The notes: generated from the letters alone by a model not told the origin. A stretch of DNA of 33,419 nucleotides from Bacteroidales bacterium (GCA_018400295.1 JAGYMZ010000027.1:1-33419), one strand, 5' to 3'. Positions 17,226 through 26,315 are shown, counted from the first letter of the stretch. A program made the numbers and translations.

Positions 17226-20200
17226 TTATGAATTTTTTGATACCAAAAATGCTTTATTGAATTCTTCTTCAAATCGCTTCACGATGTGATCGCATCCGTA
17301 ATTAAAAATCCTGCAACCATCATCCTTATCCGGCTTCTTAAAAACATACGAATGCGCATTTTGCGGTGGCAACAGGGAATGAGCTTCCTGCAGGATGGAA
17401 TGAACATCGGCTTTTTGTTTGATGTTGCGTGCCTTCAACAATTCCACCAGTTGCAGGATGGATGTTTTCCTGAACGAGGGCTCAAAAACGGCATCAAATT
17501 CCTGTATCACCCTTTGGGTGTTGGTAAAGCTCCCCCCGATCTCGACAGGAAAGGAAGCGGGAAGGATCAGGTCGGCCTGCCTGGCAGTCTCCGTCATAAA
17601 ATAATCCTGTACCGCAATAAACCCGCATGCCGACAGCCATTCTGAAACCTGCACTTTATCGGTCGCACATCCCAGGGGATCCTCTCCAAAGATGAACATA
17701 TTTTTGAATTTGCCACTTTCCAGGGAGGTGTACAGGGTACTTTTTCCATTGGCAGGCAATGCATCAACCTGCCATGTCGTTTTCATCTTTTCCACCAGGC
17801 TTGTATCGTCCACCGGCACGGCGCCCACACCCAGGCCGGGACGGACGCCCATATTGAACAAACCCTCAGAATTATTCTTTTCCTTCAGGGAAAGTATACC
17901 GCTGGCTGTTTTGCCGAGCTTGCCGGTAATCAATGCAAGATTGAACAACTCCAGAGATGCATTGGCTGAAAGCTCTTTTTCAGAGAAGATGATCACTGCG
18001 TTCATTTCCCGGTTGATCTCCTTGGCAAATTCGACGATCATATCCATGAAACGCACACCGGATCTCTCCACGAGTTCTACAAAATTCTCTTTTAAAAGAT
18101 TGGTTTTGTATTCCCCGAACCCTTCACAATGATCATCGATAAAGAGGCTGTTTTGGAAATTGTTGGCCACCAGGTAATAATTGATGGCTTTGAAAAAATG
18201 ATCATAGGATTTTATTTGTAATACGTCGTCCACCTTATGTTGCATGGAACTGTTCCCATGTATGGTCACAAGGGACACCGGTGTATTGTGCTTCATTTTG
18301 GTTTCGTGTACCATGAATCCGGCCACTGCATTATCCTCATTTATTTCAGAGCCCACGAGATATATCCTGCTGGCATTGTGGATCTGGTCAAACGGTACGT
18401 TATCCATAGAATTATGCACATATCCGTTGCCACGGTTCAGATAATGAAAACTCGAAACATTATTCGTCCCTATGCCGGCCCTGGCCAGTTTCTGGATCAG
18501 GTACAGTTCTTCATTGGTCAGCCGGGCACCGGCAAAAAAAGCATTATCATCTTTATCCACCAGGGCAAACCGGTCGTTGATGATCTCAAATGCTTTTTTG
18601 AAGCTTATTTCTTCAAACCGGTTTTCAACTTTCAGCAGGGGCTTGCGTATCCTGTCCTTGTCGTTCAGGTAATGGTAGCCAAATTTGGGATACCGGCACA
18701 GGTTTCCGTCCGTATTGACCCGGCCTGCTTTGCCGGTTACTTTCATTACGAACTGGTTCTTGTGGTTATAAGAGATACTGCATCCCACGGAACAATAATT
18801 ACAAATGGTGTCGGCCTGGCTGGTCCTGACCGGTCCCGGTTTAAAGGGCACATTTTCAGTAATCGCCCCGGTGGGGCAGGTGGATATGCACAGGCCACAG
18901 CTTTCACAATTGGTATCCTGCAGGGAATCTCCCATGCTTGGGGCTACAAATGTATCAAACCCCCTGTTAACGAGTCCAAGCGCATCAGCACCAACGACTT
19001 CGTGACATATCCTGACGCAGCGGGCACACAGGATGCATTTGTTGTTATCAAATTCTACGAAGGGATGCCGGAAATCCACGGGATACTCTTTAAATTCACC
19101 GCTCAGATTTTGTTGTTCTGCTTCGTAATCTGTCGCATATCGTTTCAAATCACAGGTAAAAAACTCTGTGCAGCCACATTCCAGGCATCGTTCAGCCTCA
19201 TGCCGGGCTACATTCTCATTGGCATACCCTAGTTCTACCTCCTTGAAATTCAACCGTTTATCCGGAGGAAGGGTAGGCATTTCCTCACGTTTTTGTTCCG
19301 GGAACATGCCCTTATAATCTTCTGATTTTTGTTCCCTGAAATTGTCCTTTTTGCTCAGGAATTCTTTTTTCATCGGGACCACATCACGGCCTTTCAGGTA
19401 AAGATCGCAACTATGAGAAGCGATCCGGGCCTGTCCGATGGCTTCGATCAGCGTGGCAGGGCCGGTAACACTGTCGCCGGCAGCAAATATATTTGGGGCA
19501 CCGGTTTGCAAGGTGTGGGGATCGGCATCAATATCTCCCCAGCGGTTCAATTTCACTTTATGTCCCTTGTCAAGGCCCGCATTCACATCATCCAGGAAAT
19601 CAACCGTGGTTTTTTGTCCGATGGCAGCCATCACAATTTCCACATCCAATTCAAATTCCGATCCCGGTATGGGCACCGGGCGCCTTCTGCCGGAAGCATC
19701 CGGTTCACCCAGCTCCATTTTGAGGCAGGTAACGGATTGAACTTTGCCTTCTTTGTCCTTATTGATCCGCGACGGATTGGTCAGGAAAAGGTACTCGACA
19801 CCTTCCAACTTTGATTCGTGGATCTCGATCGGATTCGCCGGCATTTCCTTTTCGGTGCGGCGGTATATGATGTAGACCTTCTCGGCTCCACAACGAACAG
19901 AAGTGCGGCAGCAATCCATGGCGGTATTGCCTCCGCCAACCACAGCCACTTTTTTCCCTGAAAAATCATACCGTGCACCCTCCAATTCCATTTTTTTCAG
20001 GAAATCGATCCCTGAAAAGACATTTTCTGCATCATCGCCCTCGCATCCGATCAATGTCCCTTTTTGGGAGCCAATGGCAAGGATAATGGAGTTGTAATCC
20101 TTTTTAAGATTTTTGAAACTCAGATTTCCTCCCAGTTTTTTATTGTAAAAGATCCGGCTTCCCAGCTCCGTTATGTTGTCCACTTCTTTCTGAAGCACAT

Positions 20201-20939
20201 CATTGGGCAGCCTGTATTCAGGTATCCCGTACCTGAGCCAGCCTCCGGCATGGGGGTTGGCTTCATAGATATCTGCCTGATGCCCTTCCTTTTGCAGGAA
20301 AAACCCACAGGATAATCCACCGGGTCCGGCGCCAATGACGGCCACCTTTTTACCGGTCGAAGGTTTCACAGCGGGCACAAATTTATCCGGGGAATTCAGA
20401 TCATGGTCGGACGCAAACCGTTTCAGATAATCAATGCCCACAGCGGCACCTTCATCAAGCATATTGCGCCGGCAAGCCAACTCACATGGACGAACGCATA
20501 CCCTTCCGCAAATGGCGGGTAAGGGGTTGGTTTCTTTGATCAGGGCCACCGCCTCATGGTATTGACCCTTTTCAATGAGGGATATGTACCCCTGCACATC
20601 CACGCCGGCCGGACAGGCCTCTTTGCAGGGACCGACACAATCGGCATAATGATTGCTCAACATCAGCTCCAGGGACATACGCCGTGCATCCCTGATCTTC
20701 TCATTATCCGTTACTATCCGCATCCCCTCGTGTATCTTTGTTGAGCATGAAGGCTGGAGTCCCCGCATACCGTCAATCTCCACAACACATACATAGCATG
20801 AAGTATAGGGTGCCAGCCGGGGATCGTGGCATAAGGTAGGTATTTCAATCCCATGACGGTGGGCCAGTTCAAGTACGGTTTCCCCTTTATTACCTGAGAT
20901 TATCTTATCGTTTACAATTATGTTTACTTTTTCGCTCAT
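17226..20939 (-). CDS. Stn-like fusion: [2Fe-2S]-GltD/NfnB-2[4Fe-4S]-degenerate formate dehydrogenase domain
   Basis: A 1237-residue cytoplasmic electron-transfer protein. Domains in order: a [2Fe-2S] ferredoxin (C37, C48, C51, C65); a GltD/NfnB-like flavoprotein at about 95-560, with cysteine clusters CVGPCKEACPAGVD and CGRVCVRPCELAC, FAD motif AVIGAGPGGLS and NADPH-type motif AVVGGGNTAMDCCRT; two [4Fe-4S] clusters at about 630-700 (CILCARCVRIC, CESCGLCISTC); an MopB [4Fe-4S] site (CNYCSVGC, about 711); and a formate-dehydrogenase-like domain to about 1160. After the conserved GIGTNNV the residues are SSFHYLNR, so the Sec/Cys and His of active enzymes are gone. The C-terminal dinucleotide-binding domain is also missing. 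Start ATG 20939 begins the ferredoxin. With the nuoF- and nuoE-like genes it resembles StnABC transhydrogenase. Confidence 0.9.
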   Translation of the reverse strand: MSEKVNIIVNDKIISGNKGETVLELAHRHGIEIPTLCHDPRLAPYTSCYVCVVEIDGMRGLQPSCSTKIHEGMRIVTDNEKIRDARRMSLELMLSNHYADCVGPCKEACPAGVDVQGYISLIEKGQYHEAVALIKETNPLPAICGRVCVRPCELACRRNMLDEGAAVGIDYLKRFASDHDLNSPDKFVPAVKPSTGKKVAVIGAGPGGLSCGFFLQKEGHQADIYEANPHAGGWLRYGIPEYRLPNDVLQKEVDNITELGSRIFYNKKLGGNLSFKNLKKDYNSIILAIGSQKGTLIGCEGDDAENVFSGIDFLKKMELEGARYDFSGKKVAVVGGGNTAMDCCRTSVRCGAEKVYIIYRRTEKEMPANPIEIHESKLEGVEYLFLTNPSRINKDKEGKVQSVTCLKMELGEPDASGRRRPVPIPGSEFELDVEIVMAAIGQKTTVDFLDDVNAGLDKGHKVKLNRWGDIDADPHTLQTGAPNIFAAGDSVTGPATLIEAIGQARIASHSCDLYLKGRDVVPMKKEFLSKKDNFREQKSEDYKGMFPEQKREEMPTLPPDKRLNFKEVELGYANENVARHEAERCLECGCTEFFTCDLKRYATDYEAEQQNLSGEFKEYPVDFRHPFVEFDNNKCILCARCVRICHEVVGADALGLVNRGFDTFVAPSMGDSLQDTNCESCGLCISTCPTGAITENVPFKPGPVRTSQADTICNYCSVGCSISYNHKNQFVMKVTGKAGRVNTDGNLCRYPKFGYHYLNDKDRIRKPLLKVENRFEEISFKKAFEIINDRFALVDKDDNAFFAGARLTNEELYLIQKLARAGIGTNNVSSFHYLNRGNGYVHNSMDNVPFDQIHNASRIYLVGSEINEDNAVAGFMVHETKMKHNTPVSLVTIHGNSSMQHKVDDVLQIKSYDHFFKAINYYLVANNFQNSLFIDDHCEGFGEYKTNLLKENFVELVERSGVRFMDMIVEFAKEINREMNAVIIFSEKELSANASLELFNLALITGKLGKTASGILSLKEKNNSEGLFNMGVRPGLGVGAVPVDDTSLVEKMKTTWQVDALPANGKSTLYTSLESGKFKNMFIFGEDPLGCATDKVQVSEWLSACGFIAVQDYFMTETARQADLILPASFPVEIGGSFTNTQRVIQEFDAVFEPSFRKTSILQLVELLKARNIKQKADVHSILQEAHSLLPPQNAHSYVFKKPDKDDGCRIFNYGCDHIVKRFEEEFNKAFLVSKNS

Positions 20940-20963
20940 CGCTGCAAGTTCTTTTGTTGGCAA

Positions 20964-22751
20964 TTAGGATAGTTTAATGGCGTCGAATTTACATTTCGTA
21001 TAGCACATACCGCATTTGATGCAAACGTCCTGGTCAATATGGTGGGGCTTTTTCCGTTCCCCCGCAATGGCATCCACCGGACAATGTTTAGCGCAAACCG
21101 TACACCCGGTACACTTCTCTTCATCTACTTCATAAGTCAGCAGGGATGTACACACCAGGGCCGGGCATTTTTTATCCCGTATGTGGGCTTCATATTCATC
21201 CCTGAAATATTTTATGGTGGTCAGCACGGGGTTCGGGGCCGTCTGGCCCAGTCCGCACAAAGAATTATCCTTTATTTTATAGGCCAGCACTTCCAGTTTT
21301 TCAATATCTCCTTCTTCTCCTTTCCCATCAGTTATCTTCTGAAGGATCTCCAGCATTCTTTTGGTCCCTATGCGGCAAAAAGTACATTTCCCACAAGACT
21401 CTTTCTGCGTGAATTCCAGGAAAAATCTGGCTACATCGACCATGCATGTAGTTTCATCCATAACCACCATACCTCCGGAGCCCATGATGGCGCCGGTGGC
21501 ATTCACGGAATCATAATCCACAATGGTATCGGCCAGGTATTCGGGGATGCATCCACCGGAAGGCCCTCCCATCTGAACGGCCTTAAACTTTTTGCCATCC
21601 TTGATCCCACCGCCAAGTTTAAAAATAACATCGCGAATGCTCATACCCATGGGCACTTCCACAAGCCCGGAACGCCTTATCTTACCGGCCAGGGCAAATA
21701 CTTTTGTGCCTTTGCTTTTTTCCGTTCCGTATTTGGCATAGGCTTCGGCACCATTCAGGATGATCCACGGAATGTTTGCAAAGGTTTCCACATTATTGAT
21801 ATTTGTGGGCTTGTTCCACAAACCGGAAGCTGCGGGGAAAGGGGGGCGTTTTCTGGGCATTCCCCTGTGTCCCTCCACAGAAGCTATCAAGGCGGTTTCC
21901 TCTCCACAAACAAACGCGCCGGCTCCTTCTTTGATATAAATGTCAAAATCAAACCCTTGCATTCCCAGTATATTCTCACCCAGGAAACCACGTTCCCTGG
22001 ACTGCTTCAGGGCTATGTTCAAGCGCTTGATGGCAAGAGGATATTCCGCACGGCAATATATAATGCCGCCGGTCGCTTCAATGGCATAGGCACCGATGAT
22101 CATTCCTTCTATGACCGCATGGGGATCTCCTTCCAGCAGGGAACGGTCCATAAAAGCGCCCGGATCCCCCTCATCGGCATTACAGATGATGTATTTTTCG
22201 GTGGCTTTATTATTATTGGCAAATTTCCATTTTAGTCCGGTTGGAAAGCCTCCACCGCCGCGGCCGCGCAAGCCAGAGTCCAGCACAGACTGAATAACAT
22301 CCAATCTGGACATGTGCTGGCCCACAATCTTTTTGATGGCACGGTAGCCCTCTCGTGCTTCGTATTCGTCGATGCTTTCCGGATCAATATATCCGCAATT
22401 GCGCAAGGCTATTTTAACCTGGTCTTTTGTGTATTCATTGTCTTCGGTTTCGAAAAGATCCGTTTGAACAACATATTCCTTTACCGGATTATGCTGATTC
22501 ACATGCTTTTCTATGATATCAATTACGCTATCCTCATCTATATCACCATAAAGATAAGAGCCATTTTCATCCACGATTTCAACAAGCGGCTCCCTGTAGC
22601 ACATACCGATACAACTGGTTTTTTTTAGCTCAATATCCAAATTTTCCGCATTCTGCAGCGCCTCGATTTTATCGTACACTTTTTTCGCTCCGGCTGCTAT
22701 CCCGCAACTTCCCAACCCAACAATCACTTTAGTCTTTTCCATCGCATTCAT
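20964..22751 (-). CDS. NuoF/HydB/StnB-like NADH-oxidising flavoprotein subunit
   Basis: A 595-residue subunit that would bind NADH and FMN and pass electrons to iron-sulfur clusters. The N-terminal thioredoxin-like ferredoxin (GLGSCGIAAGA, KKTSCIGMC) is followed by the NuoF core: FMN loop GRGGGGFPTGLKWKFA, NADH site CNADEGDPGAFMDRSLLEGD, and the [4Fe-4S] ligands ESCGKCTFCRIGT plus SLCGLG. Two further [4Fe-4S] motifs (CTGCTVCAKHCPVD, CIKCGMCYTKC) close the C-terminus, as in HydB-type subunits of bifurcating hydrogenases and formate dehydrogenases rather than complex I. Start ATG 22751 or 22742. It lies 27 bases after nuoE and 24 before the fusion gene. No membrane subunits of complex I are nearby, so the complex is soluble. 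Confidence 0.95.
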   Translation of the reverse strand: MNAMEKTKVIVGLGSCGIAAGAKKVYDKIEALQNAENLDIELKKTSCIGMCYREPLVEIVDENGSYLYGDIDEDSVIDIIEKHVNQHNPVKEYVVQTDLFETEDNEYTKDQVKIALRNCGYIDPESIDEYEAREGYRAIKKIVGQHMSRLDVIQSVLDSGLRGRGGGGFPTGLKWKFANNNKATEKYIICNADEGDPGAFMDRSLLEGDPHAVIEGMIIGAYAIEATGGIIYCRAEYPLAIKRLNIALKQSRERGFLGENILGMQGFDFDIYIKEGAGAFVCGEETALIASVEGHRGMPRKRPPFPAASGLWNKPTNINNVETFANIPWIILNGAEAYAKYGTEKSKGTKVFALAGKIRRSGLVEVPMGMSIRDVIFKLGGGIKDGKKFKAVQMGGPSGGCIPEYLADTIVDYDSVNATGAIMGSGGMVVMDETTCMVDVARFFLEFTQKESCGKCTFCRIGTKRMLEILQKITDGKGEEGDIEKLEVLAYKIKDNSLCGLGQTAPNPVLTTIKYFRDEYEAHIRDKKCPALVCTSLLTYEVDEEKCTGCTVCAKHCPVDAIAGERKKPHHIDQDVCIKCGMCYTKCKFDAIKLS

Positions 22752-22778
22752 CGTATTTTAAACGTGAAATAAAAAACA

Positions 22779-23300
22779 TTAATTATTTTCCCGTATCCTG
22801 ATGTTCTTTACGATCTTGACAGCTTCATTTCCCGTCAGCTTGCCATAGGTTTCATCCCCGATCATCATCACGGGGGCCAGGGAACAGCATCCGAGGCATG
22901 CCACCGATTCCAGTGTGAACAGGCCATCGGGGGTGGTTTCGCCATCCGCAATTTTAAGCGCCTCTTTCAGGGATTCCGTAATGGATTTGGCATTCTGCAC
23001 ATGGCAGGCGGTTCCGTGGCATACCTTGATAATATGCTTTCCGGCAGGATGCAACCTGAACTGTGCATAGAACGTCGCCACGCCATACATCTCACTGAGC
23101 TCTATGCCGGTTGCTCCGGATATCTTTTCAAAAGCCTGTCGAGGAATGTATCCATATAAATCCTGTGTACCCTGTAACAGGGGGATCAAATTGCCTTTTT
23201 TGCCTTTAAATTTTTCCAGGAGTGGATCCAGCAATGTCAGATCGACGGAACCATTTTTTTTGTCTTCGATTTTGGGGATTATTCTTGCAATTCGCATCAT
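22779..23300 (-). CDS. NuoE/HydC/StnC-like thioredoxin-fold [2Fe-2S] subunit
   Basis: A 173-residue subunit of the NADH-oxidising module. It has the expected four cysteines, CHGTAC and CLGCC, which bind one [2Fe-2S] cluster, after a helical N-terminal part (PLLQGTQDLYGYIPRQAFEK, YGVATFYAQF) typical of NuoE. Partner is the NuoF-like subunit just downstream. Two adjacent ATG codons (MM) make the start exact to within one codon. It is the first gene of the operon, behind a Rex-type operator. Whether the complex is called Hyd, Fdh or Stn is decided by the third subunit, which here lacks an H-cluster and a working molybdenum site. Confidence 0.95.
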   Translation of the reverse strand: MMRIARIIPKIEDKKNGSVDLTLLDPLLEKFKGKKGNLIPLLQGTQDLYGYIPRQAFEKISGATGIELSEMYGVATFYAQFRLHPAGKHIIKVCHGTACHVQNAKSITESLKEALKIADGETTPDGLFTLESVACLGCCSLAPVMMIGDETYGKLTGNEAVKIVKNIRIRENN

Positions 23301-23321
23301 CTAAGGTATTTGTAGAAGGAA

Positions 23322-23329
23322 CAAAATTA
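23322..23329 (-). promoter_or_regulatory. Proximal -7 box of the nuoE operon
   Basis: The minus strand reads TAATTTTG, matching TAnnTTTG exactly, 21 bases before the nuoE ATG. It gives a short leader. It is an alternative to, or second promoter beside, the distal one at 23471-23478, and has no clear -33 TTG. Confidence 0.4.
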
Positions 23330-23398
23330 TATAATCTTTTAAGCATATAAGGGTCATGAAATTAATTTATATGTGGTCTAAATAGTTGCCTGTAAAGA

Positions 23399-23411
23399 CT
23401 TGTCAAACAAG
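23399..23411. repeat. Short palindrome CTTGT-CAA-ACAAG
   Basis: A perfect 5-base inverted repeat with a 3-base spacer, between the distal and proximal promoters of the nuoE operon. Possible operator half-sites; weak evidence. Confidence 0.25.
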
Positions 23412-23449
23412 CATTTCCCGAAGATATAACGGATGGGGGGACATGCTTA

Positions 23450-23467
23450 TTGTTAATTAATTAACAA
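23450..23467. promoter_or_regulatory. Rex-type operator of the nuoE operon
   Basis: TTGTTAATTAATTAACAA is a perfect 18-base palindrome and fits the Rex consensus TTGTTAA-N4-TTAACAA described in Clostridia and related to the general TTGTGAA-N4-TTCACAA form. Rex is a repressor released by a high NADH/NAD+ ratio. On the minus strand the palindrome sits 3 bases downstream of the -7 box at 23471-23478, where transcription would start, so bound Rex would block initiation. No rex gene is in this window, so the regulator is inferred. Confidence 0.65.
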
Positions 23468-23470
23468 AAA

Positions 23471-23478
23471 CAAATATA
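23471..23478 (-). promoter_or_regulatory. Distal -7 box of the nuoE operon
   Basis: The minus strand reads TATATTTG, an exact TAnnTTTG match. Transcription would start near 23464, inside the Rex-type palindrome, with a leader of about 160 bases before nuoE. The -33 region lacks a good TTG. Confidence 0.5.
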
Positions 23479-23639
23479 CACAGAAAATCTTACATTTCAG
23501 GAGGATCCGGAGCGCAGGACGGGCAGATCACATATTGGGTGTGGCCATTTTGCATCGCCATTAAAAAATCGAGGCAAGGCAGTCTTTACCCGTTGATCAG
23601 GAACATATGAATAATACGCCTGGGATTGGCCGGAAAATA

Positions 23640-25463
23640 TCAATTTTTAGCGGTAACCCGTGTACGATTTTTCGCCTTTTTCTTACCGGACAATTTTTCG
23701 TGCATGGCTCTTGCGGCAATTCTTCCGGCTCCCATAGCTTCAATCACCGTTGCGGACCCGGTCACAATATCGCCTCCGGCATAAACAAATTCCTTTGTGG
23801 TCTCATTGGTTTTGGGGTTCACCTTGATGTACCCCCATTTGTTCCTTTCCATATCCGGTGTCGACTGGAAAATAATGGGATTGGGGCCGGTACCGATGGC
23901 CACGATGGCAAGGTCACATTCAACAACAAAATCGGAATCTTTCACGGGTATGGGTCTTCTCCGGCCGGAGGCATCCGGCTCACCCAGTTCCATACGGATG
24001 CATTCCACGGCTTTGACCGTATTGTTATCCGTTCCAATGTAACGCAGGGGATTACTGAGCAACTTGAATCTGATCCCTTCCTCCTCGCCATGATGCACCT
24101 CTTCGGCCCTGGCCGGTAATTCGTGCCTTGAACGGCGATACACAACAGTAACTTCACTGGCACCGGTCCGTATGGCTGTTCTGGCACAGTCCATGGCTAC
24201 GTTGCCCCCCCCAACAACCACCACCTTGTTGCCTTTGGGCTTGGGCGTGTCATATTCCGGGAACTTATAGGCTTTCATCAGGTTCATGCGGGTCAGGTAC
24301 TCATTGGCCGAGAATATGTTCCCCATGCTTTCCCCTTCAACGTTCATAAAGCGGGGCAATCCCGCCCCCACCCCCACATAAACCGCATCAAAATGTTCCA
24401 GGAGTTCATCAATGGTGAGAATGGTACCGATAACATGATTCAACTCTACGCGTACCCCCATTTCCTTCAGGTAATTTATTTCAAACTGCACGATGGCTTT
24501 GGGCAAACGGAATTCCGGTATGCCATATGTCAGCACACCCCCGGTTTCATGCAGGGCCTCATAAACCGTTATGTTGTATCCCAGCTGCCGCATATCGGAA
24601 GCAACGGTCAGCCCGCCAGGACCGGACCCGATGATGGCGATGTTCATGCCGGTATTTCCCTTTATGATGGGAACTTCCACAAGGTCCATCTTACGCTCAT
24701 AATCTGCCACGAATCTTTCCAGGCGGCCAATGGCCACAGGCTTATCCTTTTCCCCAAGCACGCAACTGGATTCACACTGGCTTTCCTGGGGGCATACACG
24801 CCCGCAGATGGCTGGAAATACATTTCTCTCCTTGATCTTTTTGGCAGCCTCATTGAACCTTTCCTCAGCCACCAAGCTGATGAATGCAGGTATATCCACA
24901 TTGACAGGGCACCCGTCCACACAATGTGGTGTTTTGCACTGCAGGCACCTTCCGGCTTCGAGCAAAGCCAGCTCTGAAGTATACCCGTAGGGGACTTCCT
25001 GGAAATTATGGACCCGCAGGGTTTGGTCCTGCTCGGGCATATCCTGACGGGGTATTTTAAGCTTGATGTTTCGCTCATCCCTTTTGCTCAGTCCATGCCA
25101 TTCGCATCCGTATTTCGTGCAAAGGAAAAAAGTGATCAGTCTGGAAAGGGCAGAAATGGTCACTTCTCCAACGGGCGAACCACACTCCGCACAGTGTATG
25201 CCCTTATGGAGCAGGCTCTTCTTGCAGTGGGGGCAAAAAAAATCATCGACCCGATCCCCTTTCCTCATGGCTATGGAGGTTTCCACTTCAAAAACATCAA
25301 GGTAAGGGCTCAGCATCAGATCGATCATCTCGCCATGATATGTTGCCTTAAAATGGATCAGCTTTTTATCTTCCTTTTCAATATTGAGGGTGTTTTTGCA
25401 ATGAGGGCAATATGTATGCAAAAACGTTTTAAACTTTAAATATTTTATATTGGGGTCAAGCAT
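23640..25463 (-). CDS. nfnB: NfnB (NADPH-binding large subunit of bifurcating transhydrogenase) with N-terminal zinc ribbons
   Basis: Large subunit of NADH-dependent reduced ferredoxin:NADP+ oxidoreductase, the site of NADPH binding and flavin bifurcation. From about residue 150 on it is a GltD-type flavoprotein: [4Fe-4S] ligands RCLQCKTPHCVDGCPVNVDI and CGRVCPQESQCESSC, FAD motif AIIGSGPGGLTVASDM, NADPH motif VVVGGGNVAMDCARTAIRTG with YRRSRHELPA, and a C-terminal FAD segment VYAGGDIVTGSATVIEAMGA. Residues 14-135 are an unusual extra module of four cysteine pairs (CPHC, CPHC, CAECG, CTKYGCEWH), found twice in the protein two genes upstream. The total of 607 residues exceeds the usual length of about 465 by that module. 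It follows nfnA by 9 bases. Glutamate synthase small subunit is the alternative, but no large subunit is present. Confidence 0.92.
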   Translation of the reverse strand: MLDPNIKYLKFKTFLHTYCPHCKNTLNIEKEDKKLIHFKATYHGEMIDLMLSPYLDVFEVETSIAMRKGDRVDDFFCPHCKKSLLHKGIHCAECGSPVGEVTISALSRLITFFLCTKYGCEWHGLSKRDERNIKLKIPRQDMPEQDQTLRVHNFQEVPYGYTSELALLEAGRCLQCKTPHCVDGCPVNVDIPAFISLVAEERFNEAAKKIKERNVFPAICGRVCPQESQCESSCVLGEKDKPVAIGRLERFVADYERKMDLVEVPIIKGNTGMNIAIIGSGPGGLTVASDMRQLGYNITVYEALHETGGVLTYGIPEFRLPKAIVQFEINYLKEMGVRVELNHVIGTILTIDELLEHFDAVYVGVGAGLPRFMNVEGESMGNIFSANEYLTRMNLMKAYKFPEYDTPKPKGNKVVVVGGGNVAMDCARTAIRTGASEVTVVYRRSRHELPARAEEVHHGEEEGIRFKLLSNPLRYIGTDNNTVKAVECIRMELGEPDASGRRRPIPVKDSDFVVECDLAIVAIGTGPNPIIFQSTPDMERNKWGYIKVNPKTNETTKEFVYAGGDIVTGSATVIEAMGAGRIAARAMHEKLSGKKKAKNRTRVTAKN

Positions 25464-25472
25464 AAGCCTGTA

Positions 25473-26297
25473 TTATCTTATTGAAAACAACAAGGAATCC
25501 TTTTCATCTTGCAGGTACAGGGAATTTCTTTTCATGAGTTCTTCAAAATCCACCTTAAATCCATCAAAATCCGGCCCGTCCACGCAGCAAAATTTGGTTT
25601 CATTGTCAATTTTTACCCGGCATCCCCCACACATCCCCGTCCCATCGATCATGATGGGATTCAGGCTGACCATGGTAGGAACATCATATTTCCCCGTGAG
25701 ATTGACCACATTCTTCATCATAATGATCGGGCCAATGGCATACACCAGTTTAATATCATACCGTTCATCAAGGTATTTCTTCAGGGGATCCGTAACAAAC
25801 CCCATTTCTCCATACGTGCCGTCATCGGTTGTGATCACCAGCTCGTCACAAATATATTCCATTTCATTTTCCAAAATAAGCATATCCCTTGTACGGGCTC
25901 CCGTAATGCCTATGACATAATTCCCGGCTTCCTTAAATGCTTTGGCAATATGATGCAAAATCGCCACACCGGTCCCACCCCCGGTCATGAGCACCGTGCC
26001 GACCTTATTCACGTCCGCAGGTTTGCCCAGGGGGCCAACAACATCCTTTAAAAAATCCCCCTCATTGAGCGACCGCATAAGGGCGGTGGTTTTGCCCACT
26101 ACCTGGAAAATCAGTGTAATAATCCCGGAAAAGGCATCTTTATCCGCCACGGTAAGAGGTATCCGCTCACCGGTCTCATTCACACGAACGATCACAAACT
26201 GTCCGGGCCGGACCTTTACGGCAATTTTAGGGGCAAGTATATCCTGCCTAATAATCGTACCTTTGGCCATCGCCTGTTTTCTAACTATTTGAAACAT
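25473..26297 (-). CDS. nfnA: NfnA (small, NAD-binding subunit of bifurcating transhydrogenase)
   Basis: Small subunit of NfnAB, related to dihydroorotate dehydrogenase electron-transfer subunit PyrK. The 274-residue protein has an FAD-binding barrel (RPGQFVIVRVNETGERIPLT), an NAD-binding domain (VLMTGGGTGVAILHHIAKAF, GARTRDMLI) and a C-terminal [2Fe-2S] motif GTGMCGGCRVKI with a further cysteine in KFCCVDGPDFDG. The start ATG 26297 begins MFQIVRKQAMAKG; a GTG at 26306 would extend it by three residues. It lies 18 bases after the zinc-ribbon gene and 9 before nfnB, so all three are one operon. It is often annotated 'sulfide/dihydroorotate dehydrogenase-like FAD/NAD-binding protein'. Confidence 0.93.
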   Translation of the reverse strand: MFQIVRKQAMAKGTIIRQDILAPKIAVKVRPGQFVIVRVNETGERIPLTVADKDAFSGIITLIFQVVGKTTALMRSLNEGDFLKDVVGPLGKPADVNKVGTVLMTGGGTGVAILHHIAKAFKEAGNYVIGITGARTRDMLILENEMEYICDELVITTDDGTYGEMGFVTDPLKKYLDERYDIKLVYAIGPIIMMKNVVNLTGKYDVPTMVSLNPIMIDGTGMCGGCRVKIDNETKFCCVDGPDFDGFKVDFEELMKRNSLYLQDEKDSLLFSIR

Positions 26298-26315
26298 ACC
26301 GGCCACATTTACATT

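Larger units (their letters stand above)
23301..23639. other. Regulatory gap between nfnB and the nuoE operon (339 bases)
   Basis: No gene is supported. It holds two -7 boxes and a Rex-type operator for the nuoE operon. GTAAAGACT (23392-23400) and its reverse complement AGTCTTTAC (23581-23589) are 180 bases apart, probably by chance. No convincing nfnB terminator was seen. Confidence 0.6.

Noticed and set aside
17226-20939. Active NAD-linked formate dehydrogenase
   Set aside because: The Sec/Cys and following His are replaced (SSFHYLNR after GIGTNNV) and the last domain is missing.
21039-22235. 398-residue plus-strand frame within the nuoF-like gene
   Set aside because: Antisense shadow of a well-supported iron-sulfur protein gene; no family motif.
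20964-23300. Part of respiratory complex I
   Set aside because: The NuoF-like subunit has the N- and C-terminal ferredoxin extensions of soluble bifurcating complexes, and no membrane subunit genes are nearby.
23640-25463. Glutamate synthase small subunit (gltD)
   Set aside because: No large subunit is present, and the gene directly follows an NfnA-type subunit, which fits NfnB.
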